From Rhynchonema sp. JSB1_4 (lineage: Eukaryota > Nematoda > Chromadorea > Monhysterida > Xyalidae), in assembly GCA_030248065.1 (NCBI GenBank), contig JASAMV010001482.1, forward strand, positions 94,804 to 158,803: DNA of 64,000 nt, written 5' to 3'. How positions within the stretch are numbered: position 1 is the stretch's first letter; each line of letters starts with the position of its first letter. A program made the translations under genes and the position numbers. The notes under the pieces are model-generated. The model was not told where the DNA came from, searched no databases, and saw only the letters and a program-made list of their open reading frames with translations. Shown here one piece after another: positions 37,439 to 51,100 of this stretch.

Positions 37439-39492
37439 ATGAAAACAACAGCGGCCGAATCGAAGGAGGCGAAAAGTGATCAAAATTCGAATGAGGACAA
37501 TTCGTTAAACTTCGGTGGCGTGGCGGTTGAGTACGAAGATGAAGATTTGGAAGAGGATCTTGTAATCGGCGAGGAAATAAAGGTGGAACCTGAGAACCGG
37601 AACTTGTAGTTCCGTCAATGCGAACCTAAGCAGAATTTTAACCTTGCAGGACGAAGAGCAAGAACCGGAGATCGGTGAGGAAGGAGAAGAGGGGGAATTT
37701 GACGAGGAAGACGGTCAAGTGTCGTCAACGAACGACGGGCAAAAGATCGCACGCAACCAGTGCCACATTTGTTTGAGTCAATTTCCGTTGGAGAAAACAT
37801 ATGTCGAACACATGTGAGTACAAAATAAAATGCGGCATATTGCGTTTTGTACGTCATGCGTCGTTTGACGTTCCATAAATTAACAGATAATGCTGTCCTG
37901 CTTTCAACGCACAGGTACAACGTTCACGGTGTGCAACGCCCTTTCCGATGCCAGGATTGCGGCAAGTGTCTGTCGTACCGCAGTTCGTTGTACAATCACC
38001 GTAAGATCCACTCGAACAAACGTCCGTGGATTTGCCAATGGTGTCCAGCGAAATTCATCTGGAGTAATAGGTTCGTGACGAATGCTTAGTTAATCTCACA
38101 AAAAAGTTGACGCATCATTACGTTCGCAACAATTTCAGTTTAAAATACCACGTGCAACGAGCGCATCAGCAAGAATTCCAGCGTGACCCAAGTCTTGCCG
38201 GTCTGCGAAGTCGCCGGCTGCAGGTAAAATGCGTGCTCGTGCGCACGTCCTTCGCATCACCCGCACAAGAAACAGTTTGTGTCGGAGAAATGCTTTACCT
38301 GTACATGCATACGTTGTTTCAGGCATTCCACGTCACGAAAACAGGCAAAGGCGAATCGACGGTTGTGGCGGCCGACATTCCGTCAGTCGGCCCGCAGGCC
38401 CGTCAATTGCCCAAACCAACATCCAGCACACCGCCGAGTGGCAACAGTCGTTCAACCAGCAACCCAAGTGCCGGTCGCAAGCCTGCCAGTCCACGCGGTG
38501 TCAACAACAGTCTGGGTGACATCGGACCCGGTCCGTTGGGCCTGGATTCCTCCACGCTGTTGAACGGCGGATCTCTGACGTCGAGCGGCGGCGGCAATGT
38601 CACTCCACCGAACAGCCGGCGCAAACGGCCACTCGGCTCACCGGTGCAACAAGCCGGCGGCATCAAGACCTGTCCGATCTGTAGCAAACGGTTTGGCACC
38701 GATGGAGCTCTGAGCGCACATCTGGAGACTTGTTTGGTCAACAATCCACAGGTCGAGGAGGAACTGTTCGGATCCAGTTCGAACTCGATGGTGAAGCAGG
38801 AACCGGTGGTAAGCTGTAGCTCAGGAGCTGCATTCTTCCAAACTAACTGAGGTGCAGAACAAGCAGATTTCTCAACACCATTTGCTTTGTTGCAGATAAC
38901 GCGTGGCCCGAAACAACCACGTTTCTCAAACAGCAACAAGCAGGCGAACAATGGCTGGAACGACCATCACGACAACAGCCATCAGTACGAGGGATCCGGT
39001 TCCAGCAATACCCGTTACCGAAACTCAAGCAGCAGTGGATTAGCGAAAGGCCCGACCGGAGCCACGGAACTTCTGGCACTGTTGCAGCAGCAGGCGGACA
39101 AGTCAAACACGAATCTCGAAGCGAAATTGGCGTCCTTGTGTTAGTACTTGATAACATGACTAAGAGCTTCAAGGTTGAAAGTTGAAATCAATACAACTGC
39201 GACCATTTCAGTAGCGAGTGCAACCAATTCGAACTCGAGCAATGTAAACCGCGGTGATCCCGGCTCGGACCGCGGAGGACCAAGCACCAGCAGCAGCAAC
39301 AACACAGGCGGCCCGTCAATGAACGCTCTGTCGGTCACCGCCCGGCTGGACTTGCTGCACGCACGACAGGAGACGCTGATCAAAAGGGTGGAGTCGCTGG
39401 AACAGAACATTTCGGACAGAATTGGCAAAATCGAACAAATTCTCGTGGCTGCATTCGCGCAGCAACTTATGCAGCAAAGTAATAATAATTAA
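37439..39492 (+). CDS. C2H2 zinc-finger transcription factor with C-terminal coiled coil
   Basis: Seven exons (37439-37582, 37650-37813, 37915-38070, 38139-38223, 38323-38808, 38896-39139, 39212-39492) close in frame to 519 aa. An acidic N-terminus (EYEDEDLEEDL, EEGEEGEFDEEDG) may be an activation domain. Three clustered fingers follow: CHIC...HMYNVH, CQDCGKCLSYRSSLYNHRKIH and CQWCPAKF...HVQRAH. A separated fourth unit, CPICSKRFGTDGALSAHLETC, is of the C2HC type. The rest is Ser/Gly/Asn-rich and contains RRKRPLG, a possible nuclear localisation signal. The last 60 residues form a likely coiled coil (LLHARQETLIKRVESLEQNI) that could dimerise. The exact family is not recognised. AATAAA is at 39532-39537, 40 nt after the stop. 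Confidence 0.88.
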
Positions 39493-40059
39493 TCTACAGC
39501 AAGGGCGTATTTGGTCACATTAATAAACTCGCATTGTGTTACGCTTGTCCGCTGCACCCACAATTCGTTTTCACTACGATTAGCTTTTGTATCGAACCTC
39601 CGAGTGAATGTCAACCTTCTAACCTTTTTATAACCAAACAATGTCAATGTAAACATTCCCATAATACTATTTGGTGATCTCATTTTGAAAACAAATTTTC
39701 TGTACGTTCCACCCATTCACAGCACGTTGCAACAGCCATTCAGTTTCATTTCTGTCAGCTGTGTTCTACTCTAGTCAATTGTGATGTTTCAAGTCTTCTC
39801 ATGTACTGTTTTTTGTTTGGGAGTAGTGATTCCACAGTATACATTACGTTCTGTACAGTTTATTCGGTTAAAACCTTGTATTAGCCAATATACCCAATGT
39901 GATGTGACGCCTTGTGTGATGCTATATCGTTTCTCTGTATTATTTTCTATGGTTATACACAGCTTATTTGCGCATAAAAAAGAAGAAAAGCACGTTTCAA
40001 GCGCGTCGGTCACGAACTATCAATGAAGCAACCGCCTGTGGTCCCCCGGGCGCCGTGGT
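39493..40059. other. 3' flank of zinc-finger gene
   Basis: Contains the poly(A) signal at 39532; otherwise nothing recognised. Confidence 0.4.
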
Positions 40060-40099
40060 CACAGGCCACAATGCCAGGCCGAATGCTCGTAAGTAGCTG

Positions 40100-40260
40100 T
40101 AACGAACGATGCGTGGATAACGTAACACACCGAACAAGTATTGCCTTCTTGCGAACCGGACAGATCACAGATCTTCAGCTGATTCACATGACTCCATGGT
40201 GGTGTGAAGTTGTTGATTGAATGTCTTGCACAAACGATACGCAATTTTACAAAAAACACG
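40100..40260 (-). pseudogene. F-box gene relic
   Basis: On the minus strand this segment matches the F-box exon of the neighbouring gene (42930-43060): TGCAAGACATTCAATCAACA against TGCAAGGCGTTCAATCAACA, then CTTCACACCACC and ATGGAGTCATGT. A 5-nt deletion after CACACCACC shifts the frame, so the reading frame jumps between the two halves. No further exons of a paralogue are seen. A MITE lies immediately upstream of it. Confidence 0.75.
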
Positions 40261-40274
40261 ACAATACAATCTGT

Positions 40275-40508
40275 GGGTGATCTGCACTTTGCTGGCATGG
40301 CCGGGTCGGGCTTGGTCGGGGGTGCAAAATGGGTTGGGTAATCTCTTGCGATCTTGTTGTTTCTGTAATTTTGACCAGCGTAAAAGTCGCTCCCTGTGGG
40401 AAACTCTGGGCGAAAACACAGAAAGGACGACATCGAAAAATATGGCCCAACCCATTTTGCATCCCGGTAATGCCCGACCCGACCATGCCTACAAAGTGGA
40501 TACCGCCC
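40275..40508. mobile_element. Inverted-repeat MITE next to the F-box relic
   Basis: The left arm CACTTTG..GGCATGG.CGGGTCGGGC with ATGCAAAATGGGTTGGG-type sequence is mirrored by the right arm (GCCCGACCCGACCATGCC...CAAAGTGG). The inverted repeat exceeds 60 bp at about 85% identity by eye. A target-site duplication is not clear. Confidence 0.7.
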
Positions 40509-40672
40509 AACATCATTTCCCATCACTTGCTAACCACGGACTTTATCGTTGCACACGTGGTGTGGCTCAGGAGGTTGCAAGTAAATGATACCAAAACTGG
40601 TACATGGTAAATAAGAGCCCATTCTGTGGTCAGTCAAATGAACAGTGCCAAACGAACCACACAACCTAGCAG

Positions 40673-43178
40673 CTACAATACGGAATTCAAGATTGGCATG
40701 AGCATTGCGCACGCAGTCCGATCGTCGTAGGACGCACCGAGCGGCTCATCCACCAGACAAATGCCGGCGTTCTCAAATTCGAACTTCAACCATTTTTCAT
40801 CTCCAATGCCGATAAGCAGCGTTTTCGTCCCATCATCATCACCAAAAAGTTCAAGTATTAAATCATCTGGTGCCAGTTCAAGCGTAATCGCATCAGCCAA
40901 ACGGTCAAGATGCTTGGGCACAAGCGGGATCGGGTAGCCGGCCACTTCGAACGTGTCCTGAATCGTCGTAATTTTATCTTATTCTAAAAACCTGAGAAAC
41001 AAACACTAAAATCGAAGTGGTACCCACCCACGACATTCGCCATAACAGCTGTTGAATCTCAATGTTCAAACCACGTTCATTTTCCGGTTGAATGTAGGCG
41101 CGAATCATGCGCGCAAACATCTCACATGTGATCGAGATTGCAGTATGTATTTTGGGCCGTCCGAGTGAGACGCAGCACAAGCTCGGAAATTTGGCCAGTT
41201 TGATCAGCAGATCACATAAATCGGCACCTGAAACTTTTTTTCAAATCCAGTCAGCTCGAGTGAATCGACCGGAACCGACATTTTTGTTCGCTATACAGAA
41301 TGTTCACTATACAGAGCAGTAATTAGGAGATTACCGGCAGATTGGGGACCAAAAATTCGTTGAAGGTTCACTGGAGAGATTCGACTGCACATAGCTCACT
41401 TGCAACAGCACGCACAAAAATGCTGATTTCACAAGCAGCGTGCTGTGTGTTGAAAGTTACTTTCATGAAGTGGCAGGGCCTAGGCAGGGTAACTACTGTC
41501 ACCTGACACAACACTGATGTCCGCAGAGTTCGCGTCAAACGTGAACCCAAACTGGCGCAGATTCTTCAGTTTTCCGTCTTCGATTCCATTCAGCAGCAGG
41601 GCACGAATGTCGCAATTGATATGCGCATGGAACTGCAGCTCGCAAAGATCTGGGTTTAACGAGAACATGACAAACATCTCACACACAAATGGTCCTGATT
41701 TGAATCAGGAATAAATAAACATGGACACAACCTTACCTTGCGCATTGTCGCCGTTGAGAAATGTCAAAATCGCGTCCATTTGGTTGATGTTGTGCACCGG
41801 CAACGCAATCGACGTGATGGAAGGCGGTGGATTGGCCAATAGATGGTCGATCACTGGTTGTATGTATGGACTGTCGGTGTCACCATCGAAATCGAAACCC
41901 TGGATTTTGAAAAAAATGTCATCCCATTATGAAAAAAATGGATGACATGGAATTGTGAATGAGAAATGGAACATATTGAATACCCTTAGTTTGTCAGCAA
42001 ACGGCGCGAGAATCTCAGCCAGAGCGGGATCGGAATTGACCTGAGGCTCATCATCTCCATCGCTCTCTGAATCAGTAGTGTTTCGTTTGTGTAAGGAAAT
42101 GTAGAGCGCTTGGGCTCGATGAACGGTCATGCGGAGGATTGAAGAGAGACATTCATCAATGTGATCATTGTTGATACAGAATTTAATGGAGCTGAAATTC
42201 GGCATCGGACGCTGCGCACTGTCGTTGAACCATTGAAGAAAACGACGCAAAGCGAAGCCATCCAGTGCACCACGGTTCTGGGGTTCGACGGTGATGTGTT
42301 GAATTCGGGTGCACAAACTCAACAAGGGCAACACTTGGTTGGTGAAATGGTGCAGTTGCGATTTGGATGGGTCGTTGCTGTTGCTGAATGCGAAAAGATT
42401 CACCAATAGCCAACGGAACACCACAAAGCACGCGAACTTGTTGTCGTAAACCAGGGCGATATCAAATTTGATAATCTGTCCGGTCATGTTTTGGTCGCGA
42501 CGTGTTGCACATTAACGATTTACTAGCTTAACACCACCAGCGTAGTCACTCACACATAGCTGATAAAGATGTTGTGCGCTGGTTGCCATTAGCGGCATCA
42601 GTAAATCCCGAAATATCATCAACACGAAAAGTCACGCCCTTTCTCACTGGCTTGCACTTTTCTGGGCAGCAAGCGATGTTTTACTCGAGCAATAAGATCT
42701 GCTCGCGCTCCTTTTGGAGGTCAATTGGCCAGAGGTGTTCGCACCGACGAGCCCTGGCACCTCGCCCGTCTGTGAACACAGGCCGAAACGGGCAAACTCA
42801 CTGCTGTTACATTATTATCACGCGTGATTGACAGGACGTGGTCGCTCACCATCGTTTGCTTTAGCGTCAAACTGACCGTGGTGTCATTATACACAGGTCG
42901 ATCCCATGGCCGGACACAAATGCCAGTTTGTCTTGTTGCGAATCGGACAGCTCACAGACACGAAGCTGCTTGACATGACTCCATGCACTGGTGGTGTGCA
43001 GTTGTTGATTGAACGCCTTGCACACCAACGACACAGCCGTCTTGTCCGTGCCCTTGGCGATGTACGGAAAGATGAGCTCGCCGAATGAACACGTCGAACC
43101 GCACTGCCAGAATGGGGCCGGGATTGTGGACTGGAACTCAATAAAGATAACATCATAATCACCAAATTTACGTGACAT
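40673..43178 (-). CDS. F-box protein
   Basis: Six exons (43178-42895, 42383-41984, 41899-41737, 41649-41503, 41227-41024, 40977-40673) close in frame to 500 aa. Near the N-terminus, SFGELIFPYIAKGTDKTA followed by VSLVCKAFNQQL has the F-box pattern (hydrophobic ..L.FPYI....D...VSLVCK.F), which would bind Skp1 in an SCF ubiquitin ligase. The remaining 400 residues contain spaced leucines and phrases such as LRQFGFTFDAN and LPVHNINQMDAIL that look like a diverged substrate-binding repeat domain, but no named family is recognised. The second exon's acceptor (42384) is the least certain; an ATG further upstream in that open frame exists but no splice acceptor precedes it. The first intron holds a dispersed repeat. 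A frameshifted copy lies downstream. Confidence 0.72.
42690..42830. repeat. Dispersed repeat, second copy (see 22930-23060)
   Basis: Matches the segment in channel 3 intron 3 through AGATCTGCT, GGCCAGAGG.GTTCGCAC and CGAGCCCTGGC; located in intron 1 of the F-box gene. Confidence 0.55.
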
Positions 43179-45171
43179 GCAATACGTAACCGGGAAGGAT
43201 CAGGGAATAATCCACGCTGCACGAGTGTTCTGCACACATTGACCCGCTTACTTTAAAGGAGACTCATTCCCAGGATTGGGCTTGCAGCTTCAAAAGTGGC
43301 CAGAAAGGTCCTCCTTTACTGCTCGCGTATCAATGGCGCCTGGTCTCAGAAACGACGAAGCAACTAGCGAGAGCCGTAACACGCAACGGTGACAGGTGCA
43401 AAGCAGGGTGCGCAAAATAGGCACAATAAGTCAACAAACCTGGGTGGATTCCATCACGTTTCTGCGACGATAATGGGCGACTGACACAAAATAGACGACA
43501 CTGAACAGCAAACTGGATAGACTGTGAATTTGAAAATAAACAGCTAGGAACAAAAAAGTGACCATCTTCTAAAGAAGCATCGCGCACCAAGCGCAATTTG
43601 GGAAAAAGCCAACATGCAACACAGACATCACGGCAAGACAAACTTGACACTTCATAATTATCCGCAAATCAACTTTTTAATTTTTATCGTTTCACATTTT
43701 TGCTTTGCGCTGACTCAAAAAGATACATACTGTAATGTAATAGCTGATCATGATGATGATAGACAAACAACAACAATTGTAAATAAAATCATTCTCCAAC
43801 TATTGATGTATCGAAGAAAGAAACAACCAAAACAAAAAAAGAGAAAATAGCAACTAACAAACACACGAACACAACACACACGCACACACAAGTATTATAT
43901 CTGTTAACGTCGGTAGCGGAAACGGCATTTATATGTAGAAATTCCAAACTAAAATAAGAAAAGGAAGTCGCTTCAAAGTTAGCACTGGCGATAATAGCAA
44001 ACTCTGAGGCAATTTGATGTCATTTAGGTACATGTCTGGATTATTTTGGAGAATATTTGGACAAGTGAAAGTTCGACGCCGCTCCAATTGGTTCAATTTA
44101 CATTTGGACCTTGTTCATCTGACTGAACCAATTTGAGCGAGCCAGGCCCAAAACATTATTTTGCAAAATAGAAAAAATCTTACTCCAAAAAGAGAAAACA
44201 GCGGGTACAGATGAACAAATTTCGAGAAACGAGACAGCATGTATCAGAGAAATGATGACAGGGAGCAGCGATCAATGAATCAGTGCAATATAGTTGCTGT
44301 GAATGTGTGGGTGTGTGGCATGTGGCGGTTGTGCGGTCGAGGCGGCAACATTCAAATTCAAATTCAACGATGATAATTGGTTGAATGAGTCGGAGATGAT
44401 GGTCCTTCCAGCGAATGTTAGCACACTGCGAAGCCCAGTGAGCAGATATTGAATTCACTGTGTGTGTTCGAATGACGATTGGTTGCCATATGAAGAATCA
44501 ATCAATCCAGTAACACAATGTGATTATAGTTGATTATGTTACAGCAATTTTTTTGTAATCAATCCAATATTATTGTGTCTCTTTGTAGTTGTATGTAATC
44601 GAGATACGGCGGAAATGCGTTTCGGTCGACCAACGGCAATTTGACGCAATACGGTTCCATTAGAAATTGGTATACAAACAATATGGTACACGACGAACAC
44701 GATTGGATAGTGTTTACAGTCAGCCGCAAAGTACGTTGAAATATAAATGTTGGGTTGTTGATATCCGTCCTAAATTTTCGCTCGCTCTTGTCCCACCGAT
44801 AACAACTAGCTCGCGTTTTTGCTGCCACCCTGAAAACGCGTTTTGATACATGTAGAATGCCAATTTTTGGCGAACCAATGAGTATGATAACAAGAGAGAA
44901 GCTACAAAGCCGCTGAAGTAGTAACGTAGCGAGGAGCAACCATTTTGCTGCTCTGCCTCTTTCCATTTTCACTTCAGCTACTTTTTGCTTCAAATTAGTT
45001 CAACCGTTGTACACAGTTATGTAACGGCACAAAAATTTGTAATCTTGTACCTAACTTTCTTGTGTTTACGGCACCCAAATTCACGCCTTTTTAGCGGTTC
45101 TGGCCCTAGTCAGGAAACAGAATCTTTTGGCACGCAAAAGTTGGAGATTTAGGTGCCATAGCCCCGGCGTA
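43179..45171. other. Intergenic between F-box and YTHDF genes
   Basis: About 2 kb, probably the promoter of the F-box gene and the 3' UTR of the YTHDF gene. Contains a short CA-rich tract near 43870. No gene recognised. Confidence 0.4.
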
Positions 45172-48100
45172 TTACTTAAAAAAGCTGCACAACAGCCAAT
45201 TATCACACACCCATAATGGCCTACATTTCTGTCCAGCAGCAAACAACCAGCGCACCTTGCGACTGTCCTCTTCGAGCTGTTTCTTTTCGTAATGTATGAA
45301 ATCGTCGAACAGACTGGTGTTGTGCTGATACTGATGTATGACCTTGAGCACCTGCTGTCCCTTCACGCCCGGCACCTCCTGCGTGTCGCGCGAGTTCGTA
45401 ACGGGCTTGTTCTCGTTATTTTCGAGTCGAATATGTCGCAGCTGCTGATTGGGCACGTCCTTGACGTACAGCCACTTGACCTTGAACAGACCCTTGTACT
45501 TGTCGCTGCCCCAGACGTTCGACTGTTTATTGTAGTCCACCGGCGACATCATCTGCGCGACGCCGCAGAAATGGCCGGACGAATTCACCGAATAGAACAG
45601 ATAGATCGGGCCCTGGCCGGCCGTCTGACGGTAGGCGTTGTCGAGTCGCTTGTTGCCGTGATCCGTCGAACACCAGATGCCGTACTTGATGCTTCGGTGT
45701 ACGTCGTCCTCTGAATAGGACTTGATCACGAAATAACGGGTGTTCTTCGGCGGCACGCTCAGTTCCATCGGGTTCGTCTCGCGACGCAACTTCTCCAACG
45801 TTGTCGTCGCTGCCGTCACGATTGCTGGCGCCTGACAAACATTGATAAAAATGCAAAGGTCTGTTTTTGGGGAAAAAATGACGAGAATAATCGAGATAAT
45901 CAGATTTGATTATCGAAACAGATCTCCCTCGGTTGGAGTGAAGTGCCGTTCTTTATTTTTTGTTGAAAAAAGTTTTTTTTTCGAAAAACAACCTTTGTTT
46001 CAAATGCTTTTCAAGTACTTAAGGTGTTCCGGTCAAAAAACTGAAGTGTTTGGGCACAAAATATGAGCACATGACACAAAAGTAGGGTTTCATAGAAAAT
46101 TTTGGTCCGAACATCCGACCAAAACTTGATCCGAACCAAAAAACTCATCGGTTTGGCGTTACAAGTTTTTGGGAACAGTAAAACACAAAAACGATAAAAA
46201 TAAATATAAATTGAAAAATAAATGGAAAAGTATTCGGGCCTCGAAGAAAACGGTTTTCATCGCCTTTTTTCGTGAACGTGAAAAAAGGTTTGATTCCGTC
46301 CGCCAGTATGTCCCTCGGTCTTCATGGTTTCATGCAACTTCTCTTGCTTCGGAGTTCACACAAAATTCTGTTTTCGAAAAAGAAAACGTTTCACGACGAA
46401 GATTATTTCCGCGCAGAAATACCCATAAACTCGAATATTCACGCAATAAAAGTGACATCGCTTCGTGACCACAAGCCAGATCCAATCCGCATCGATCTAA
46501 CCAAGACCGAATTCGTAACGAATTTCAGCACAAAATAATGACGATCAAATCAACAAACCTGCGCTGGTCCGCTACCATCCGCCGTTTTCATAGTGGAATT
46601 CTGTTGTGTCTGCTGCGTCTTGACCACGTTGTTGTTGTGATTGGTCACGGTCGCGTTCGTGCTTGGTGATGTCGGCTTTTGACTCGGTGACGACCGTTTG
46701 TCAACAGCACCCACGCCGCTCGATTGGCCTGAAATCAAAAAAAATGTCATCGCGTTGTTTGTCATTGTGACACTATGGAGGTGACAGCAGTGATGTAAAC
46801 GCAAACTACACCAACACGAGCCCGATTTCGAAGCTGGTGTGTATTCAAAACGAATAGAAAGAGAAAATCATCATGCTCCACTGTGTATTCTTCAACGTGT
46901 AACATTTCCCAAATCAGCAGCCACGACAGAATGTTTCACTATTCTGTCAGCTGCGAAATCGGGCTCGTGTTGGCGTAGTTTGCCTTTAGTTGGGGGTATT
47001 ACCCCCCAAACTGCTAGGTAGCTTTCTTGCTCCGGTCATCAAGTAAAAAAGTGTTGCCTTTAGTGCCAAAATGACCATTTTAAGGCCAAAATGGTCAAAT
47101 TTTCTCACACATGCACAAAAATACGCATTTTAAGGCTTATTTTAGCATAATTTCGACCAATTTCTATACCCCTGTTTTTGACTTCTGGACCAATACTCCA
47201 CAAATCGGGGTACCCGGCTAGCTAGCTAGCTTTCTTGTGCGGGACCCCTCCAGCTAGCCAGCTTTCTTGTTCGGACCAACTGCATCACTGGGTGACAGAC
47301 AGTCTCTCACACATAGGATGGATGTCTCAAACATTTCTTCAATTTGCAACTTGAGATCAGAATCGGGGAGCCCGAACCCGACATACGATGCCAATGATTT
47401 ATAAAAGCACTCCCCAGTGATGTAGTTGGTCCGAGCAAGAAAGCTAGCTAGCTCGCCGGGTACCCCAATCTGGGGGTATTGGTCCAGAAGTCAAAAACAG
47501 GCCTATAAAAATTGGTCGAAATTATGCCAAAATAAGCCTTAAAATGCGTGTTTTTGTGCATGTGTGAGCAATTTCGTTCAAATTTGACCATTTTGCCCGA
47601 TAAAACGGTCATTTTGGCACTAAAATCAGCACTTTTTTTGACTTGATGACCGGAGCAAGAAAGCTAGCTAGCCAGTTTGGGGGTATGGGTTTGGGAGCAA
47701 GAAACCTACCTAGCATTGGGGGTATTACCCCCAACCACATCACTGGCACTCCCCAGACATCGCAATTTTTATTGCAACTCCTTATCCGATAACTGAGTTC
47801 CAAACAGCCAGACACCAGACGTTTTTTCGTATCAAACACGACAAAGAATTCTTCATCATTTGCTTCGCAACAAATTTTTTTTACTCTTTCATATCAGCGC
47901 TGCTGTTTCGAGCTGCAAGTGTCGGGTGACGGGTTAAAAAAAACAACCAACACCCGTACTCCCAACGCAAATCCTCACCTCCGACTGCCGGCGATCGTCT
48001 GTGAATCTGCACACCATGCGGTCCAGTTCCGGTGCCCGAATCATTGACATTGGCAGCAATCTTGCTCAGTTCCTGTCCGCCACCGGACGAACTCAACAAC

Positions 48101-51100
48101 GATGGTGGACTGTTGAATACGTGTTGTTGTTGCTGTTGTCCGTTGATCATGTGTTGTTGTTGTGGCGGCGGTTGGATAGAATGTTGTTGTTGTTGCTGCT
48201 GTTGTGGGCGATTATCCATCGGTTGTACGTGTTGCATCTGGCAAAATGAACACGTTGAATGCATTTGACCGTGCACCAGTCTCCACGTAACCTTCTAATG
48301 CGAGAATTTTTGGTCATACGTTGAAGCAAATTCGCTCAGCATAAAATTTCCACGTGGATATGTGGACTTTCTTTAACGCTGGTCGAATCTACAACCCTCT
48401 AAAAATCAGCAAGAAATGATCCAGGAAAGTTCATTGAAAACTAATGGTCTTTTTTTCGAAAACTCGCCTTGAACGAGTAAATGTCTTGTCATCTACATAT
48501 TGAACAGTGCAGGGAAGACGGACAAACTCAACTCAATGTCCACGAATATTTCGTTACACATGCACACAAACCCCAAAAATCCAAGTACGACCAACCAACG
48601 AATCATAAGACTGCGACGTCATGTTGGCTGGGGCGACCGTCATGACCATATGAGGTGCACCAATGACCATTGGCTGTTGTTGTGCTCCGGCCTGATCGTA
48701 TGGCCAGCCATTGCGCACGGGTGGTGGTGGTGGGGCTGTCATCAGACCGCCCACTAATGGACCGACGTTGCCCCGGGCGCCCCAACCTAAAATATGGTTG
48801 AAATGAATTGTGTTATTGTGCTCCTCCGCATGTGATTTCGTGTTTTTACCATTCTTGGTGAGATGCTAGCATTTTTTACCAAAAGTGTGCGAGAGTGTTA
48901 CGATAGACAAACTAAGTCCGGTGTAGAAAACTTAAAAAAAATAAATTTTTGAAAAACAAATTTTAGATTCTGGCTACGCCTAGGTTTCGCAAGGTATTAG
49001 AGACCATCGGCGTGAGATTTGTGCCCCTTCTCATTGGGGGTGCAAATTGCACCTGGACCTTTTCACATTTTGCCTGCAAACCTGGGTGCAAATCATCTGA
49101 AATCCTGAACTGCACCTGGTGAAATTTGAGAAAAAACCACGATGATGTAAATTTTGAACTGAACGACAAACATCTTGAAGCCTGAAATTTTTTTTCGATT
49201 CCGAAAGTAAGATCTCAAGTTTTACCAAGTTTGACACCAACGATCAACCAAAACCGAATTTGATTCGGGTGGAGTCGAACATCCCAACAAAAATCCCGAA
49301 AAATATAAATCCCGAAAAGCAAAAATCCCCCCAAAACGAAATAAACAAAAAGCCACAGTTTCTTGTGCAAAAATGGTACTCATGTAATTCTTGGAGCCTA
49401 AAATTTGGGCAATGGATCAGTTCAAACTCAACTTCTTGATGTTCTCGTTTGGTCATGTCTTCCTGGCAGGCAGCCTAAGCAAGCCTAACCCTGAATGCAA
49501 GCCGCCTGAGCACCAACCACATGAATTCCAACTTCGGGCAAGAAGTTTTTATACATTCTTATTCTTAGTCATTTTGATTTTTCGGAATTTTTTCAGGATT
49601 TCGCTTTTCGGGATTTTTCGTTTCGTGTTTTTTTCGAGATTTTGACGGCCTTTAATTCACCCATTTTAATACATGACAAACACATCAACAGACGAAACAC
49701 ACCGGGAGCGGCGCCGAGCGATCCGAGACCAATTGGTTTGCCGCCGCTGGAATTCTGCCGTGCCACTGAGTTTGCATTGCCAGCGATCTGTAAAATCAAA
49801 CAAACATTAAAAAACATTATCTCCAATTTTAACAAAAAAAACTCAATTCCCTCCAACTAACCGATCCCCTCTGTCTGCCGCGTCCGATGGTCTCCCTGGG
49901 TGCCTGCTTGACCCGATCGGCCCAAGTCGGCGCGCGTGACCCGCCACCCCCACCCTGGTGCGGTATGGGTGCGGGCGGCATGGTCATCGCTGGCTGTTGC
50001 TGCATCGGTGGCGGCGGCGGTGGGGGCAGTCCGGGCGTGACCCCTATGTTCATCGCGGTCAGTCCCCGGGTGACGTCGCGGGCATAGCCCAGATCCAGGT
50101 CCAATGCCATACCACCGGTGCCGGTTGGTTGCTGTTGTTGTTGTGTGACACCACCAGAACCCGACCCGGTCGAGGTACTGTACGGTCGATAGTAGTCGCC
50201 GATACCGGCCGGGTTCGGTGCCTGTTGCTGCTGCTGTTGCGCCTTCGAGTTCGAAGTCGCGCCGAAATGCGCCGCTTGATGCTGATTGGTCAGCGATGCG
50301 GACGTGTCGGGCGCCCATTGGCTGGCGTAGTCGAACACGCTCTGGTAGCGCGTGCTGTACGGTGATGTCGTGCCGCCGCCATAGGTGGTCGATGTTTGAT
50401 GTTGCGAGCCAGGCGGTGGTGCTGTTTGTTGTTGTGGGTCACCGGCCTGCCCGGCACCGCCCTGTGACTGTTGCTGCGGGTATGGTGCGCTGGCGGGTGG
50501 TTGGTAGCCGAATGCCCACGGCGCCGAGCCACTACCGTCGAACGCGGCGTACGAGTTCAGCTGATAGTTGATCGGGTGCATCGAATAGTCGTGCTGGTTC
50601 ATTTGGTAGAGCTGAAAAGACCGGTGCGGCAATGGAACAGCTGGGATGCGAAACGAAGTTTGACGCACTGTGACTAAATATGCCCGCCATTACGGCTTGC
50701 AGGCGCGGGCGGCGGAAAAATATCGGTAATCTTTGGAAAGAATATGGCCAGCCTTTTTTGGAAATACATTGGAAAAAAATAATTTCTCAAAATATTTTGA
50801 CAGTCTGCGGATCAAGTTCACAAATCGTGGGAATACACCCATTTTTATGCGTCTCGGGTACACTTGACCAGTCACTTTCACGTCAAACAAACAGTTCACT
50901 CAACCCAAAAAAATTCAAACATCCGATTCCCGACCCCAACCGGCTGATGGTGTTGTTGTTGCGGTGCGGGCACGGGTGTCCAGGCGTGCGGTTCGTACTG
51001 TTGTGCTTGCTGCTGAGTGGGCAACAATGCCTGTTTCTGCTGCTGATGGACGGACGGAAACGGTGCCGCTTGTTGTTGTTGTTGTGGGTTGTTGGGCGGC

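Noticed and set aside
43330..43650. 106-residue minus-strand frame upstream of the F-box gene
   Set aside because: No domain, no splice signals, and composition typical of non-coding DNA.
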